DNA of 54,511 nucleotides from Paraburkholderia humisilvae (GCF_902859855.1 NZ_CADIKH010000046.1:1-54511), one strand, 5' to 3'; counted from the first letter of the stretch, positions 7,823-17,171 are shown. Made by a program: numbers and translations. Notes: a model not told the origin generated them from the letters alone.

Positions 7823-9589
7823 TCAGAACGTTTCCCAATTCTGCTCAGCAACACCGGTTGACTGTGCTGCCGCAGCCGATGCAGCAGGCGTCGCCGGCGC
7901 CCCGCGGCTTTCATTGTGCACTGCGGGTTGGCCGCTCTTTGACGGGACTTTCTGCGACTGCCGCTGCGGCGCGTGCGGTGCCGCCGGCCTGCGTACGGAC
8001 GCCGCGGCCACCGTCACCTTGCCGCGCGGCGCGCCCGCACTCATCCCGGCCTCGTCGACGTTAAATACAGCGACCGCGGTGCGCAGTTTTTGCGCCTGGT
8101 CCTCAAGCGATTGCGCGGCCGCCGCGGCCTCTTCGACGAGCGCCGCGTTCTGCTGGGTCGCTTCGTCCATCTGCGCGACCGCGCGTGCGACCTGGTCGAT
8201 ACCGCCGCTCTGTTCCGACGACGCCGCGGCAATCTCGCCCATGATGTCCGTGACCCGCTGCACTGCACCGATGATTTCGGTCATCGTGCGGCCCGCCTCA
8301 TCGACCAGCGCCGATCCTGACTGCACACGCTCGACAGACGTGTCGATCAATTCCTTGATTTCCTTCGCGGCCGCCGACGAGCGCTGCGCGAGGCTGCGCA
8401 CTTCGCCCGCCACCACGGCGAAGCCCCGGCCCTCCTCGCCCGCGCGCGCCGCCTCGACTGCCGCGTTCAGCGCCAGGATATTGGTCTGGAATGCGATGCC
8501 TTCGATGATCGTGATGATGTCGGCAATTTTCGCCGAGCTCTGGTTGATCTCGCCCATCGTGCCGACGACCTGTCCGACCACCGCGCTACCCTTGTTCGCG
8601 ATTGCCGAAGCATTCGACGCCAGCGCGCTCGCCTGGCGCGCGTTTTCGGCGTTCTGTTTCACGGTGCCGGTGAGTTCTTCCATGCTTGCGGCCGTTTCTT
8701 GCAGCGCGGACGCCTGCTCCTCGGTCCGCGACGACAGGTCGATATTGCCGGCGGCGATTTCGCGGGTCGCGGTCGCAATCGAGTCGCTGCCGCTACGCAC
8801 CGATTGCACCGTCGCGACAAGGCTGCGCTGCATCTTCGCGATGCCTTCGATGATCTGGCCCATCTCGTCGCGCGAATACGCGACAACCGGCCGGCGCAGG
8901 TCGCCCGCGGCGATCGCGTCGAAGTGGTCGAGCGCCTCGGCGAGCGGCCGCGCAATCGCGCGGCGCAGCGTCAGCCAGGAAATGAACGCCGCGACCAGGC
9001 CGGCGGCCAGCGTCACAATACTGACGATGCGAAACGTATTGAAGCTCGACTCCGACGCGTCGTAATCCTCTTTCGACGAATCGAACTGGAATTTGCGCAG
9101 TTCGGTTGCCGCGTTCGCCATCTCGTTGTACGTGACCTGCAGCCGTTTCGCGCCGTCGACCAGCTTGTCGCGCTCGTTCGCGCCGACCATTGTGCTGAAT
9201 GCGTCCATCGCCTGATACAGCGCGTCGCGTTTCGCGGATACTTCCTGGGCGATGCGATCCTCGTTGGCGTCGCGCGGGATGTCGAGGTACTGCTTCCAGC
9301 CGTCCTGCGCGGTCGCGCGCATCGTGCGCGCGCGCTCGAGCGTCGCCGGCACTTCCGGTGTGCCGAGTTCCAATGCCGCGCGGTCGAGGGAAAGACGTTC
9401 GCGCGCCGCGTACATCTCCATCTTGTCGATCGCGACCGCGGCCGGCATGTTGCCATTGAACGTGTTCTGCAGTGCGCCGTTCGCCCGGCTCATCCCTACC
9501 AGTCCAAGCGCGCTTGTGGCGGCCAGAAGGATCGCCAGAAATGCCATTGCCACGCCAATCCGCGCGTTGATCGTCATGCCCTTGCCCAT
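7823..9589 (-). CDS. methyl-accepting chemotaxis protein (Tar/Tsr class)
   Basis: 588 residues. Order: N-terminal membrane helix (about residues 10-32), periplasmic four-helix-bundle sensor, second membrane helix (about 190-212), HAMP linker, and a long cytoplasmic signalling coiled coil with the conserved hairpin tip EGIAFQTNILALNAAVEAAR. The protein ends in NWETF, the pentapeptide that tethers the CheR methyltransferase and CheB methylesterase in enterobacterial Tar and Tsr, so it is probably a high-abundance, self-adapting receptor. The ligand is unknown. No che or fli genes are nearby. The start at 9589 gives a normal N-terminus but has only a weak ribosome site; the ATG four codons later is an alternative. 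Confidence 0.95.
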   Translation of the reverse strand: MGKGMTINARIGVAMAFLAILLAATSALGLVGMSRANGALQNTFNGNMPAAVAIDKMEMYAARERLSLDRAALELGTPEVPATLERARTMRATAQDGWKQYLDIPRDANEDRIAQEVSAKRDALYQAMDAFSTMVGANERDKLVDGAKRLQVTYNEMANAATELRKFQFDSSKEDYDASESSFNTFRIVSIVTLAAGLVAAFISWLTLRRAIARPLAEALDHFDAIAAGDLRRPVVAYSRDEMGQIIEGIAKMQRSLVATVQSVRSGSDSIATATREIAAGNIDLSSRTEEQASALQETAASMEELTGTVKQNAENARQASALASNASAIANKGSAVVGQVVGTMGEINQSSAKIADIITIIEGIAFQTNILALNAAVEAARAGEEGRGFAVVAGEVRSLAQRSSAAAKEIKELIDTSVERVQSGSALVDEAGRTMTEIIGAVQRVTDIMGEIAAASSEQSGGIDQVARAVAQMDEATQQNAALVEEAAAAAQSLEDQAQKLRTAVAVFNVDEAGMSAGAPRGKVTVAAASVRRPAAPHAPQRQSQKVPSKSGQPAVHNESRGAPATPAASAAAAQSTGVAEQNWETF

Positions 9590-9939
9590 GTTGTCTGTCT
9601 GCCCAGTGGAGAGTAATAGCTGCGTGCGCAGTCCCGTACGTGGCGCGTGGTGACTGCTTTCCCGTGACTACCGTCGGCGTCTTGATCCGATACCGGGATG
9701 AGACGCTCTTGAGGTTGTTTACGACCGGGAGCTAAAAACCTTGAAATTTTTATATAATATGAAGATTACAAAAGAATTAATTGTATTTTTTGCAATTCAG
9801 ACCTGCTCATTTGTAGTATTGGCCATGCCGGATAGGCCAAACAACGCGTCGCGTCACGCGAAGCATGGCTCCAATGGAATGAGGGAAAGGGCAAGAAGCG
9901 CGTCCAAATGAAAAGACGCGGGGCGCCGGCCGACGCTGT
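9590..9939. other. intergenic region with AT-rich block between rbsK and the chemoreceptor
   Basis: 350 bp without a gene. Bases roughly 9725-9815 are strikingly A/T-rich (tracts such as TATATAATATGAAG) compared with the surrounding DNA, and next to them lies a 6-bp inverted repeat (TTGGCC 9819-9824 with 9835-9840). The region must contain the chemoreceptor promoter. I looked for a flagellar sigma-28 box (TAAA-N15-GCCGATAA) and found none of good quality. Confidence 0.5.
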
Positions 9940-10902
9940 TCAGCTTGCGTCGACTTCGGCGCGCGACGGAATCGATGGCTGCGCGCCGGCGCGTGTCACT
10001 GACAGCGCCGCGGCGCGCTGCGCGAAGCGGATCGCAACGTCGAGCGCTGCGCGTTGCGCAAGCTGCGCCGCAAAGCCGCCGATAAACGTGTCGCCTGCTG
10101 CGGTCGTATCGACCGCGGCAACCCGCGGCGCGGCGAAATGCGCGGGCGCTGCGTCGCCGAGCGCGGCAAGCACGCCCTGCGCGCCGAGCGTGATGATCAC
10201 ATTGCGGGCGCCCGCGCGGCGCAGCGCCGCGGCGGCCGCCGCCGCTTCGTCCGGCGTGCGCACGGGCAGCCCTGTTAGCGTCGCGGCCTCGAGTTCGTTT
10301 GGAATCAGATAGTCGACTAGCGCAAGCCACGCCGCCGGCAGCGGCCCAACCGCGGGCGCCGGGTTCAGAACCACCGTCTTGCCGAGCCGACGCGCGGCGG
10401 CCAGCGCCGCATGCACGCTATCCGGCGGCGTTTCGAGCTGGCAGACGACAACCTCGGCCGCGGCCAGCACCGCCTCATGGCGCGCGATGGTCGCCGGCGT
10501 CACTTCACCGTTGCTGCCGGCCACGATCACGATTGAATTCTGCGAACCGTCGTCGACGATAATCAAGGCGACGCCGGTCGGTGCGCTCGTGCTGATCTCG
10601 AGCGCCGCGCAATCGATCCGCTCGGCCTCGAGTCCCGCGCGCAGTTGCGCGCCGTTCGCGTCGCCGCCGACGCAACCGATCATCGCGACCTGCGCTCCGA
10701 GACGCGCGGCCGCCACCGCCTGATTGCCCCCCTTGCCGCCCGGCACCTGCGCGAAGGTCCGTCCGGCAAGCGTCTCGCCCGGTTGCGGCAGGCGCGGCGC
10801 GCGCGCGACGAGGTCCATATTCAGGCTGCCGACAACCGCCACGCGGGCGCTCGCCTGATTCACTGGCACGTCAGCGCCCTTCGTCTGCGGTGACACGCTC
10901 AT
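9940..10902 (-). CDS. rbsK: ribokinase
   Basis: A 320-residue PfkB-family sugar kinase that phosphorylates D-ribose to ribose 5-phosphate in the cytoplasm. Signatures: N-terminal GSLNMDLV, the first PfkB motif GGKGGNQAVAAARLG, and the second motif with the catalytic Asp in DTTAAGDTF. It carries an N-terminal extension of about 18 residues relative to E. coli RbsK. Its ATG overlaps the stop of the upstream regulator gene (ATGA), indicating translational coupling. It is the last gene of the rbsBACRK operon. Confidence 0.95.
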   Translation of the reverse strand: MSVSPQTKGADVPVNQASARVAVVGSLNMDLVARAPRLPQPGETLAGRTFAQVPGGKGGNQAVAAARLGAQVAMIGCVGGDANGAQLRAGLEAERIDCAALEISTSAPTGVALIIVDDGSQNSIVIVAGSNGEVTPATIARHEAVLAAAEVVVCQLETPPDSVHAALAAARRLGKTVVLNPAPAVGPLPAAWLALVDYLIPNELEAATLTGLPVRTPDEAAAAAAALRRAGARNVIITLGAQGVLAALGDAAPAHFAAPRVAAVDTTAAGDTFIGGFAAQLAQRAALDVAIRFAQRAAALSVTRAGAQPSIPSRAEVDAS

Positions 10903-11930
10903 GCCGCGACGCCGCCCCGGCGCGCGCCGGCCCAGGCCGCGGTCGATTCGCGCAGCACGAGACGCGGGGCAATCACGCGGCGCCGGCCAGGCGCGCTCGC
11001 CACGCTGCCGGCGATCCGTTCGATCAGCGTTTGCGCGGCCATGTCGCCGAGCGCGCGCACCGACTGACCCACCGTCGACAGCGCCGGGTAAGTGAAGCTA
11101 CCCAGCTCGATATCGTCGAAACCGATGATCGAACAATCGCGCGGCACGTCGATGCCGCGCTCGGCCGCTGCGCGCAGTGCGCCGATACCCATCATGTCGT
11201 TGCACGCGAAAATCGCCGACGGCTGCACCGTGTCGAACAGCCGGCTCGCCGCCCAATGGCCGCCCATGCCGGAGAAATCACTTTCGACGATCGCATCCGG
11301 CGCGATCTCGATGCCGCGCTCGGCCATCGCGCGAATAAAGCCATGCACGCGCATCGCGCTGACCGCGGTCTCGACCGGCCCGGTGATACAGCCAATCTTC
11401 ACGTGGCCGAGCTGTAGCAGATGACGCGTCGCCAGATAGGCGCCTTTCTCGTGATCGATCTGCACAAGGTCGGCGTTCACGCCCTCGATGTTGCGATCGA
11501 CAATCACGAGCGGCTCGCGCGAGTCGGCAAGCGTCTTCGCGAGCACCGCGTCGTCGCCCGCGGACGCGACGATCAGTCCGTCGATGCGCTTTTCCTGCAG
11601 AACCCGCAGATAGCTGCGCTGCTTCGACGGATCGTCGTCCGAGTTGCAGAAGAACACGCAGTAGCCGTTGCGCGCGCAACCGTCCTCGATGCCGCGCGCG
11701 AGTTCCGCGAAGTACGGATTCGTGCTGTTCGGCACCACGAGGCCGATGGTCGCGGTCGAGCGCGCCTTTAGCGAGCGCGCGACCGCCGACGGCACGTAGT
11801 TCAGCTGGAGGATTGCGCGCTCAACCTTCGCGCGCACATCCGCCGAAACGGGCCGCGAATTGTTCACGACATGCGACACCGTCGTGAACGACACGCCTGC
11901 CGCTGCCGCTACATCCTTGATCGTCGCCAT
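10899..11930 (-). CDS. rbsR: LacI-family ribose operon repressor
   Basis: 343 residues. The N-terminal helix-turn-helix (MATIKDVAAAAGVSFTTVSH) is followed by the hinge segment with YVPSAVARSLKARST, then a periplasmic-binding-protein-like effector domain. The gene lies inside the ribose transport and kinase operon, so ribose (or a ribose phosphate) is the likely effector. The likely target is the 18-bp palindrome at 16090-16107, which has the CG-centred form typical of LacI-family operators. The start at 11930 has GGGGAG upstream at about 10 nt. A gap of 135 bp separates it from rbsC. Confidence 0.93.
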   Translation of the reverse strand: MATIKDVAAAAGVSFTTVSHVVNNSRPVSADVRAKVERAILQLNYVPSAVARSLKARSTATIGLVVPNSTNPYFAELARGIEDGCARNGYCVFFCNSDDDPSKQRSYLRVLQEKRIDGLIVASAGDDAVLAKTLADSREPLVIVDRNIEGVNADLVQIDHEKGAYLATRHLLQLGHVKIGCITGPVETAVSAMRVHGFIRAMAERGIEIAPDAIVESDFSGMGGHWAASRLFDTVQPSAIFACNDMMGIGALRAAAERGIDVPRDCSIIGFDDIELGSFTYPALSTVGQSVRALGDMAAQTLIERIAGSVASAPGRRRVIAPRLVLRESTAAWAGARRGGVAA

Positions 11931-12065
11931 AACCTGTTGCTCCCCTGCCTGTTTTCACTGCTCATCGATGCGGCCGGTCCGCCGGGCGGCGTTCCGACCC
12001 GTGGCGCCACGTGCAGCCCCCGTCGTACCCGCCGCACACGTTGTTCCATTCGCTACGTCCACGCG

Positions 12066-13151
12066 TCACGCGCGTTTGCGGCGGCTCCGATACGTGTCGA
12101 GAACGACCGCCACGACAATCACCGCGCCCGTAATGATGCGCTTGGTCGGCTCATTTGCGCCAATTTGCGCAAGGCCCGCCGCCAGCACCGAGATGATCAA
12201 CACGCCAAAAAACGTGCTGATCACCGACCCACGCCCGCCCATCAGGCTCGTGCCGCCGATCACGACGGCCGCGATCACCTGCAGTTCGAGGCCGACACCC
12301 GCGTTCGGGTCGGCAGCCTCGAGCCGCGAGATCTGGAACAGCGCCGCAAGCCCGGACAGCGCGCCCATCAAAGCAAACACCATCACCTTGTACGGCCGCG
12401 GATTCACGCCCGCAAGCCGCACGGCCTCCTCGTTCGTGCCAATGCCGACCAGATAGCGCCCAAACACGGTGCGCGTGAGCACCAGTTGCGCGACGATCAT
12501 CACCGCGACCGCGATCAGAAACGCCGGCGAGATGCCGAGCGCGATCGGGTTCGACAGGAAATCGAACGCGTCGCCGATATACGCGGTGCGCGAATTCGTC
12601 ATCTGGTACGCGACGCCGCGCGCCGCTTCAAGCACGCCCAGTGACACGATAAACGACGGAATCCGCCAGCCGACCGTGACCGCGCCGGTTAGCGTACCGG
12701 TCAGCGCGGCGGCGGCCAGACCGAGCACCGCCGCAGGCAGCGCCCCGAGCCCCCATTTCAGCGTCGCGACGCTGACGACCGATGCGCCTAGCGCCAGCAC
12801 CGAGCCGACCGACAGGTCGATCCCTGCGATGATCAGCACGAAGGTCATGCCGACGGCCATCACGACGAGATCGGGAATCTGGTTCGCGATCGTGCTGAAC
12901 GTGTCGTAGGTCAGGAAATGCGAGCTCAACAACGAAAACAGTACGATCATCGCGGCGAGCGCGCCAGCCAGACCCAGGTAGTTCGAGAACCCGAGCCGCG
13001 TGCCCGCCGGCTTGCCGCTGGCGAGCGGCGCGGACGGGTCGGGCGCGGCGGACGACGCGGAAGGCGCCGCGCCGCTCGAGCCGCTTGCCGGTGCGCCGCT
13101 GCCGTGCACGCGGGGCTCCTCGCTCAGCGGAACGCGCGGCCGTTCGATCAT
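12066..13151 (-). CDS. rbsC: ribose ABC transporter permease
   Basis: 361 residues. After an unusual Ser/Ala/Pro-rich cytoplasmic N-terminus of about 50 residues come 8-10 hydrophobic segments of the RbsC/AraH permease family, with landmarks AGIDLSVGSVLALG, NPRPYKVMVFALMGALSG and GGTSLMGGRGSV. It forms the inner-membrane channel with RbsA as ATPase and RbsB as binding protein. The ATG at 13151 overlaps the rbsA stop (ATGA). The frame is open further upstream inside rbsA, but nothing supports an earlier start. Confidence 0.94.
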   Translation of the reverse strand: MIERPRVPLSEEPRVHGSGAPASGSSGAAPSASSAAPDPSAPLASGKPAGTRLGFSNYLGLAGALAAMIVLFSLLSSHFLTYDTFSTIANQIPDLVVMAVGMTFVLIIAGIDLSVGSVLALGASVVSVATLKWGLGALPAAVLGLAAAALTGTLTGAVTVGWRIPSFIVSLGVLEAARGVAYQMTNSRTAYIGDAFDFLSNPIALGISPAFLIAVAVMIVAQLVLTRTVFGRYLVGIGTNEEAVRLAGVNPRPYKVMVFALMGALSGLAALFQISRLEAADPNAGVGLELQVIAAVVIGGTSLMGGRGSVISTFFGVLIISVLAAGLAQIGANEPTKRIITGAVIVVAVVLDTYRSRRKRA

Positions 13152-14743
13152 GACGGTTCTCCCACGGCGGGCGCGCTGTGCGCCGCAAGCAGCGCATCGC
13201 GACTTCGATAACCGGCGAACGCCGCCGCCAGCAACGCATCCTGCGACCACGCGTCGCGCTCAAAAATTCCCGTCATCCGGCCCGCCGACATCACGCCGAT
13301 CCGGTCACAGATCAACATCAGTTCGCGCAGGTCGCTCGACACAACGACCAGCGCGCGGCCCTCGCGTGCGAGCGCTCCCATCAGCCCGTAGATGTCGAAC
13401 TTCGCGCCGACGTCGATGCCGCGCGTCGGCTCGTCGAACAGCAGCACCTTGCAATCGCGCGCCAGCCAGCGGCCGATCACCACCTTCTGCTGGTTGCCGC
13501 CGGACAGTTCGCCGACCGGCTGTGCGGGCCCGGACGTGCGAATCCGCAGCGTGTCGATCTGCCGGTTCGCGAGCGCGTTCTCGCGCCTTGCGTCGACGAT
13601 GCCGTGCCGCGCAACACCGCTGATGTTGCCCAGCGAGATGTTCGCCGCCACCGGTTGCGGCAGCAACAATCCTTCGCCCTTGCGGTCTTCGGTGATGAGC
13701 GCGATGCCGTGTTGCACCGCGTCGGCCGGCGACGCGATCCGCACCGGCGCGGGCGGCGCGCCCGGCGCGGCGGCAAGCGAGACCGTGCCGCGCTCCTTCG
13801 CGTCGGCGCCATAGATGAGGCGCATCAATTCGGTGCGCCCCGCGCCGATCAGCCCGCTGATGCCGAAGAGCTCGCCTGCGCGCACGTCGAACGACACGTC
13901 GCGCACCACACCGGCACGGCCGAGTCCATCGACTTTCAGCAGCGGCGCGCCGATCCGGCGTTCGCCCAGATCGATCCGCTCGCCCAGTTCGCGGCCAACC
14001 ATCAGCGTGACGATCTGGTCGCTCGTCAGGTTCATCATCACGTCCACGTGCACGAGCTTGCCGTCACGCAGCACCGCGACGCGTTCGGCGACCCGCGCTA
14101 GCTCCTCGAGCCGGTGCGAAATATAGACCAAAGCGACGCCGCGCGCCTTCAGCCGATCGATCTGCTCGAACAGCAGGTCGACTTCACGGGCGGTCAGCAT
14201 CGCAGTCGGTTCGTCGAGAATCAGCACGCGGCAGTCGCCGATCAGATTGCGCGCAATTTCGACCATCTGCTGGTGACCCATGCCAAGCTCACCGACCAGC
14301 GTGTCCGGATCGATTGCTTCGAGTCCGACTTGCGCCATCGCACCGCGTGCGTCGTCGCGCAACCGGCGCCGATCGATCCAGCCGAGTGGAACGCCGCCCC
14401 GTTTCGGCAAACGGTTCAGAAACAGGTTCTCGGCAATCGATAACGTCGGCAGCAGGTTCAGCTCCTGCATCACCATCCGCACGCCGAGCGCTTCAGCGTC
14501 GGTACGGCTCGCCGGCGCGTACGGCACACCCGCGAGACGCATCGCGCCGGCAGTGGGCATCACCAGTCCGCCGATGATCTTGGACAGCGTGCTTTTACCC
14601 GCGCCGTTCTCGCCGGTCAACGCCAGCACTTCACCCGCGCGCAACGTGAGCGCGATATCGGACAGCACCGGTTCGGCGTAGGTCTTGCCGATTCCGGTTA
14701 CGGACAGCACGGCAGTCGATGCGTCGTGGTCGGTCGAATCCAT
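13148..14743 (-). CDS. rbsA: ribose ABC transporter ATP-binding protein (tandem NBD)
   Basis: 531 residues with two nucleotide-binding domains, as usual for carbohydrate importers of this type. NBD1 has Walker A GENGAGKST, Walker B VLILDEPTA, and a signature region reading ELGMGHQQ instead of the canonical LSxGQQQ. NBD2 has the family's degenerate P-loop (GLIGAGRTELM) but a canonical LSGGNQQK signature and VLLFDEPTRGID. The ATG at 14743 gives the family N-terminus; the ribosome site is weak (GGAA at about 13 nt). Longer upstream frames to 14962 have no homology. The rbsC start overlaps its stop. Confidence 0.95.
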   Translation of the reverse strand: MDSTDHDASTAVLSVTGIGKTYAEPVLSDIALTLRAGEVLALTGENGAGKSTLSKIIGGLVMPTAGAMRLAGVPYAPASRTDAEALGVRMVMQELNLLPTLSIAENLFLNRLPKRGGVPLGWIDRRRLRDDARGAMAQVGLEAIDPDTLVGELGMGHQQMVEIARNLIGDCRVLILDEPTAMLTAREVDLLFEQIDRLKARGVALVYISHRLEELARVAERVAVLRDGKLVHVDVMMNLTSDQIVTLMVGRELGERIDLGERRIGAPLLKVDGLGRAGVVRDVSFDVRAGELFGISGLIGAGRTELMRLIYGADAKERGTVSLAAAPGAPPAPVRIASPADAVQHGIALITEDRKGEGLLLPQPVAANISLGNISGVARHGIVDARRENALANRQIDTLRIRTSGPAQPVGELSGGNQQKVVIGRWLARDCKVLLFDEPTRGIDVGAKFDIYGLMGALAREGRALVVVSSDLRELMLICDRIGVMSAGRMTGIFERDAWSQDALLAAAFAGYRSRDALLAAHSAPAVGEPS

Positions 14744-15080
14744 TGTGATCAAGGTTCCGGGCCGCCGCGCCGGGCAGCCACGCCTGTCATGTCGTCCACG
14801 CTGCGCGGATTTCGTACACGGACCATGCCGGACACATCGCCGCGCCCCGCTGGCCGTCATAACGCTTAACTCGATATCGGCCGCGCAGCGGATTTCTTTA
14901 GCATTTGTTGAATTGGCGCAAGGCGATGCAACCATTGCGAAAAAGTACGGCGAAAATTTCACGGTTGACGTGAGGCGCGGCGTTCGTTCGCTACGCTGCC
15001 TTGCCGTGGATTGCCCGCCTGCTTCGCTCCCGTTGCGGTTCGCTTGCGCCAGCCATGCCGTTCATGCAGCCGCTTCGCCT
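14744..15080. other. intercistronic region rbsB-rbsA
   Basis: A 337-bp gap inside the ribose operon. No protein-coding frame is supported. The length suggests an mRNA processing or attenuation point that lets the binding protein be made in excess over the ATPase and permease, but I see no classical terminator. A second palindromic repressor site like that in front of rbsB is absent. Confidence 0.45.
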
Positions 15081-16037
15081 CTACTTCGTCACGAGTTCCA
15101 CCGGCGTCTCGATCACGCCGGACAACTGCGACTGCTTCTTGTGCTCGCTCAACGCCTTCAATGCGGTATCGATGCCGAATACCGCCTGCTTCGCCGCGAA
15201 CTGGTCGGCGGTCGCGAGCACACGGCCGTCTTTCAGCATCGGCCTGATCGCATTGATGTTGTCGTAGCCGACCACATACACCTTGCCCTGCCTGCCCGCT
15301 GCGCGCACCGCCGACACCGCGCCGATCGCCATATTGTCATTGCCGCACAGCAGCGCCTTCAGATCAGGGTATTCATTGAGCATCGCGGACGCAACCGCAT
15401 TGCCCTTGTCGATCTCCCACTCTCCGGACTGCACCGATACGACCTTCGCACCGACCTTCTGCATCGCATCCTTGAAGCCCGCGGTGCGCTGCTGCGCGTT
15501 GGTGGTCGTCGACACGCCTTCGACAATGCCGACCTCATCGCCCGCCTTCAGCCTCTGCGCGAGATAGTCGCCGACCTTTTGCGCGCCCTTGCGGTTGTCG
15601 GGACCGACGAACGGCACGTTCAGGTCCTTCGACTTCAGCACGTCGGGATCGAGCCGGTTGTCGATATTGACAACGATGATGCCAGCATCGACCGCCTTCT
15701 TGACGACCGGCACAAGCGCCTTCGAATCGGCCGGCGCGAGCACGATCGCATCGACCTTCGACACGATCATCTGTTCGACGATGCGGATCTGGTTCGCGGT
15801 GTCCGTTTCGTCCTTGATGCCGTTCGTGATCAGGTCGAAGGTGCTCGAGTTGTGGCGTTGATAGTCCTTCGCGCCATTTTCCATCGTCAGGAAGAACTCG
15901 TTCGCGAGCGACTTCATGACCAGGGCGACTTTCGGTTTGTTCGCGGCCTGAGCATGCGCTGGCAGGGCGGGCAGCGCGGCGGCGGCGGTCAGTGCGAGCC
16001 CGGCGGCGAGGATGCGGCGGCGGATGCGTTGGGTCAT
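15081..16037 (-). CDS. rbsB: ribose ABC transporter substrate-binding protein
   Basis: 318 residues with a cleavable signal peptide (Arg-rich start, hydrophobic core LAAGLALTAAAALPA, cleavage likely after AHA near residue 29). The mature part is a type I periplasmic binding protein: KPKVALVMKSLANEFF, VDAIVLAPADSKALVPVV, IDNRLDPD and the late VVGYDNINAIRPMLKDG. The last segments match the sugar-binding family of RbsB. It has a good ribosome site (AGGAGATC, 4-5 nt spacing). It is first in the operon, directly behind the palindromic operator. Ribose is the most likely ligand given rbsK; related sugars cannot be excluded. Confidence 0.93.
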   Translation of the reverse strand: MTQRIRRRILAAGLALTAAAALPALPAHAQAANKPKVALVMKSLANEFFLTMENGAKDYQRHNSSTFDLITNGIKDETDTANQIRIVEQMIVSKVDAIVLAPADSKALVPVVKKAVDAGIIVVNIDNRLDPDVLKSKDLNVPFVGPDNRKGAQKVGDYLAQRLKAGDEVGIVEGVSTTTNAQQRTAGFKDAMQKVGAKVVSVQSGEWEIDKGNAVASAMLNEYPDLKALLCGNDNMAIGAVSAVRAAGRQGKVYVVGYDNINAIRPMLKDGRVLATADQFAAKQAVFGIDTALKALSEHKKQSQLSGVIETPVELVTK

Positions 16038-16089
16038 GCGTGATCTCCTGTTGTTCGCAGGCTCAACCAGAAAGCCTTATTTATTCAGG

Positions 16090-16107
16090 TCCGCAAACGT
16101 TTGCGGA
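16090..16107. promoter_or_regulatory. LacI-type operator in front of rbsB (probable RbsR site)
   Basis: TCCGCAAACGTTTGCGGA is an 18-bp perfect palindrome with the central CG of LacI-family operators. It lies just downstream of the predicted -10 box and about 52 bp before the rbsB start, where a bound repressor would block transcription. Confidence 0.88.
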
Positions 16108-16111
16108 GCCT

Positions 16112-16141
16112 ATTCTCAACGGAGCCGCACAATTGTGTCAA
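16112..16141 (-). promoter_or_regulatory. predicted sigma-70 promoter of the rbs operon
   Basis: On the minus strand a perfect -35 box TTGACA (16136-16141) is followed after 18 nt by GAGAAT (16112-16117; four of six consensus bases). The operator palindrome starts about 5 nt further downstream. Confidence 0.75.
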
Positions 16142-16193
16142 CGACCAGAGGTGCTGCGTCGCACAGCGCAGCGCGCCGGGTTGCGATGTCCTG

Positions 16194-17171
16194 CTACAGC
16201 CAGCCGGCCTTCTTGAAGCGCCACCACAGCAGCACATCGATCAGCATCATCACGCCGATGCAGATCGGGTAGCCGAACCGGAAGTGGAGTTCGGGGATCC
16301 TTTCGAAGTTCATCCCGTAGATGCCGGCAATCATCGTTGGCACCGCGAACAGCGCGGCGAACGAGCCCAGACGCTTGGTGACCTCGTTCTCCGCGAGCGA
16401 GATCATGCCGAGATTCACCTGGATCGCGGTGACGATCATCTCGCGACGACCGTCGATGGTCCTGACGATCCGGTCGAGATGGTCATAGACGTCGCGAAAG
16501 TACGCCTGCATGCCTGAACAGATTACCGGGATGCGCCCGCCGGTGAACTTGCTGATCGCCTCCAGCAGCGGCGCAATGTGATGCTCAAGTGTGACCAGCC
16601 GGCGCTTGAGCGAATAAAGGTCCTGGATGATCGCGCGCGACGCGGCGAGGCTGTGCCTGTCGAAGATGCGGTCTTCGATCTGTTCGATCTCGGCGCCCAG
16701 TGCTTCGAGAATCGGGAAGTAGCGGTCAACCACGTTGTCCGCGAGCGCGTACAGCACGAACGCCGCGCCCTGCCTGAGCAGTTGCGGCTCGCGCTCGCAA
16801 CGCGCGCGGACCTCCTGGAAACCGTGCCGCGTGCGATTGCGCACCGTGAGCACATAGTTGCTGCCCACGAACACGTCGACCTCGCCGATCAGGATCTCAC
16901 CGTCGTCGTCCATCTCGAGCGTGTGCAGCACCGCGAACAGCGACTCGCCGTACTCCTCGATCTTCGGCCGCTGATGGCCGTTGCGCACATCTTCGATCGC
17001 CAGCTCGTGCAGCCCGAATTCTTCCTTCATCACGGCCAGTTCACCGGGCCCCGGATCTTTCAGCGCCACCCAGACGAAGCACTCGGGCTTCGCAACATAG
17101 ACGCTGATGTCGTCGATTTCGATGTCGGCGAGCTTCCGGCCATCCTGGTACGCCGCACAGTTAATCAGCAT
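16194..17171 (-). CDS. corA: CorA family magnesium/cobalt transporter
   Basis: 325 residues. A large N-terminal cytoplasmic domain with a long helix precedes two C-terminal membrane helices. The signature YGMNFE (the GMN selectivity motif) sits between them near residue 288, and the protein ends in a basic tail KKAGWL. CorA pentamers carry Mg2+, also Co2+ or Ni2+, across the inner membrane. The predicted start has only a modest ribosome site (AGG about 10 nt upstream). Its stop lies about 50 bp before the rbs promoter, and the two units read in the same direction. Confidence 0.95.
   Translation of the reverse strand: MLINCAAYQDGRKLADIEIDDISVYVAKPECFVWVALKDPGPGELAVMKEEFGLHELAIEDVRNGHQRPKIEEYGESLFAVLHTLEMDDDGEILIGEVDVFVGSNYVLTVRNRTRHGFQEVRARCEREPQLLRQGAAFVLYALADNVVDRYFPILEALGAEIEQIEDRIFDRHSLAASRAIIQDLYSLKRRLVTLEHHIAPLLEAISKFTGGRIPVICSGMQAYFRDVYDHLDRIVRTIDGRREMIVTAIQVNLGMISLAENEVTKRLGSFAALFAVPTMIAGIYGMNFERIPELHFRFGYPICIGVMMLIDVLLWWRFKKAGWL

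Noticed and set aside
9590..9730. Possible sigma-28 flagellar promoter for the chemoreceptor (TAAA and CGGTAT-like pieces).
   Set aside because: The spacing between half-sites is wrong (12 or 21 nt instead of about 15) and the -10 match is poor.
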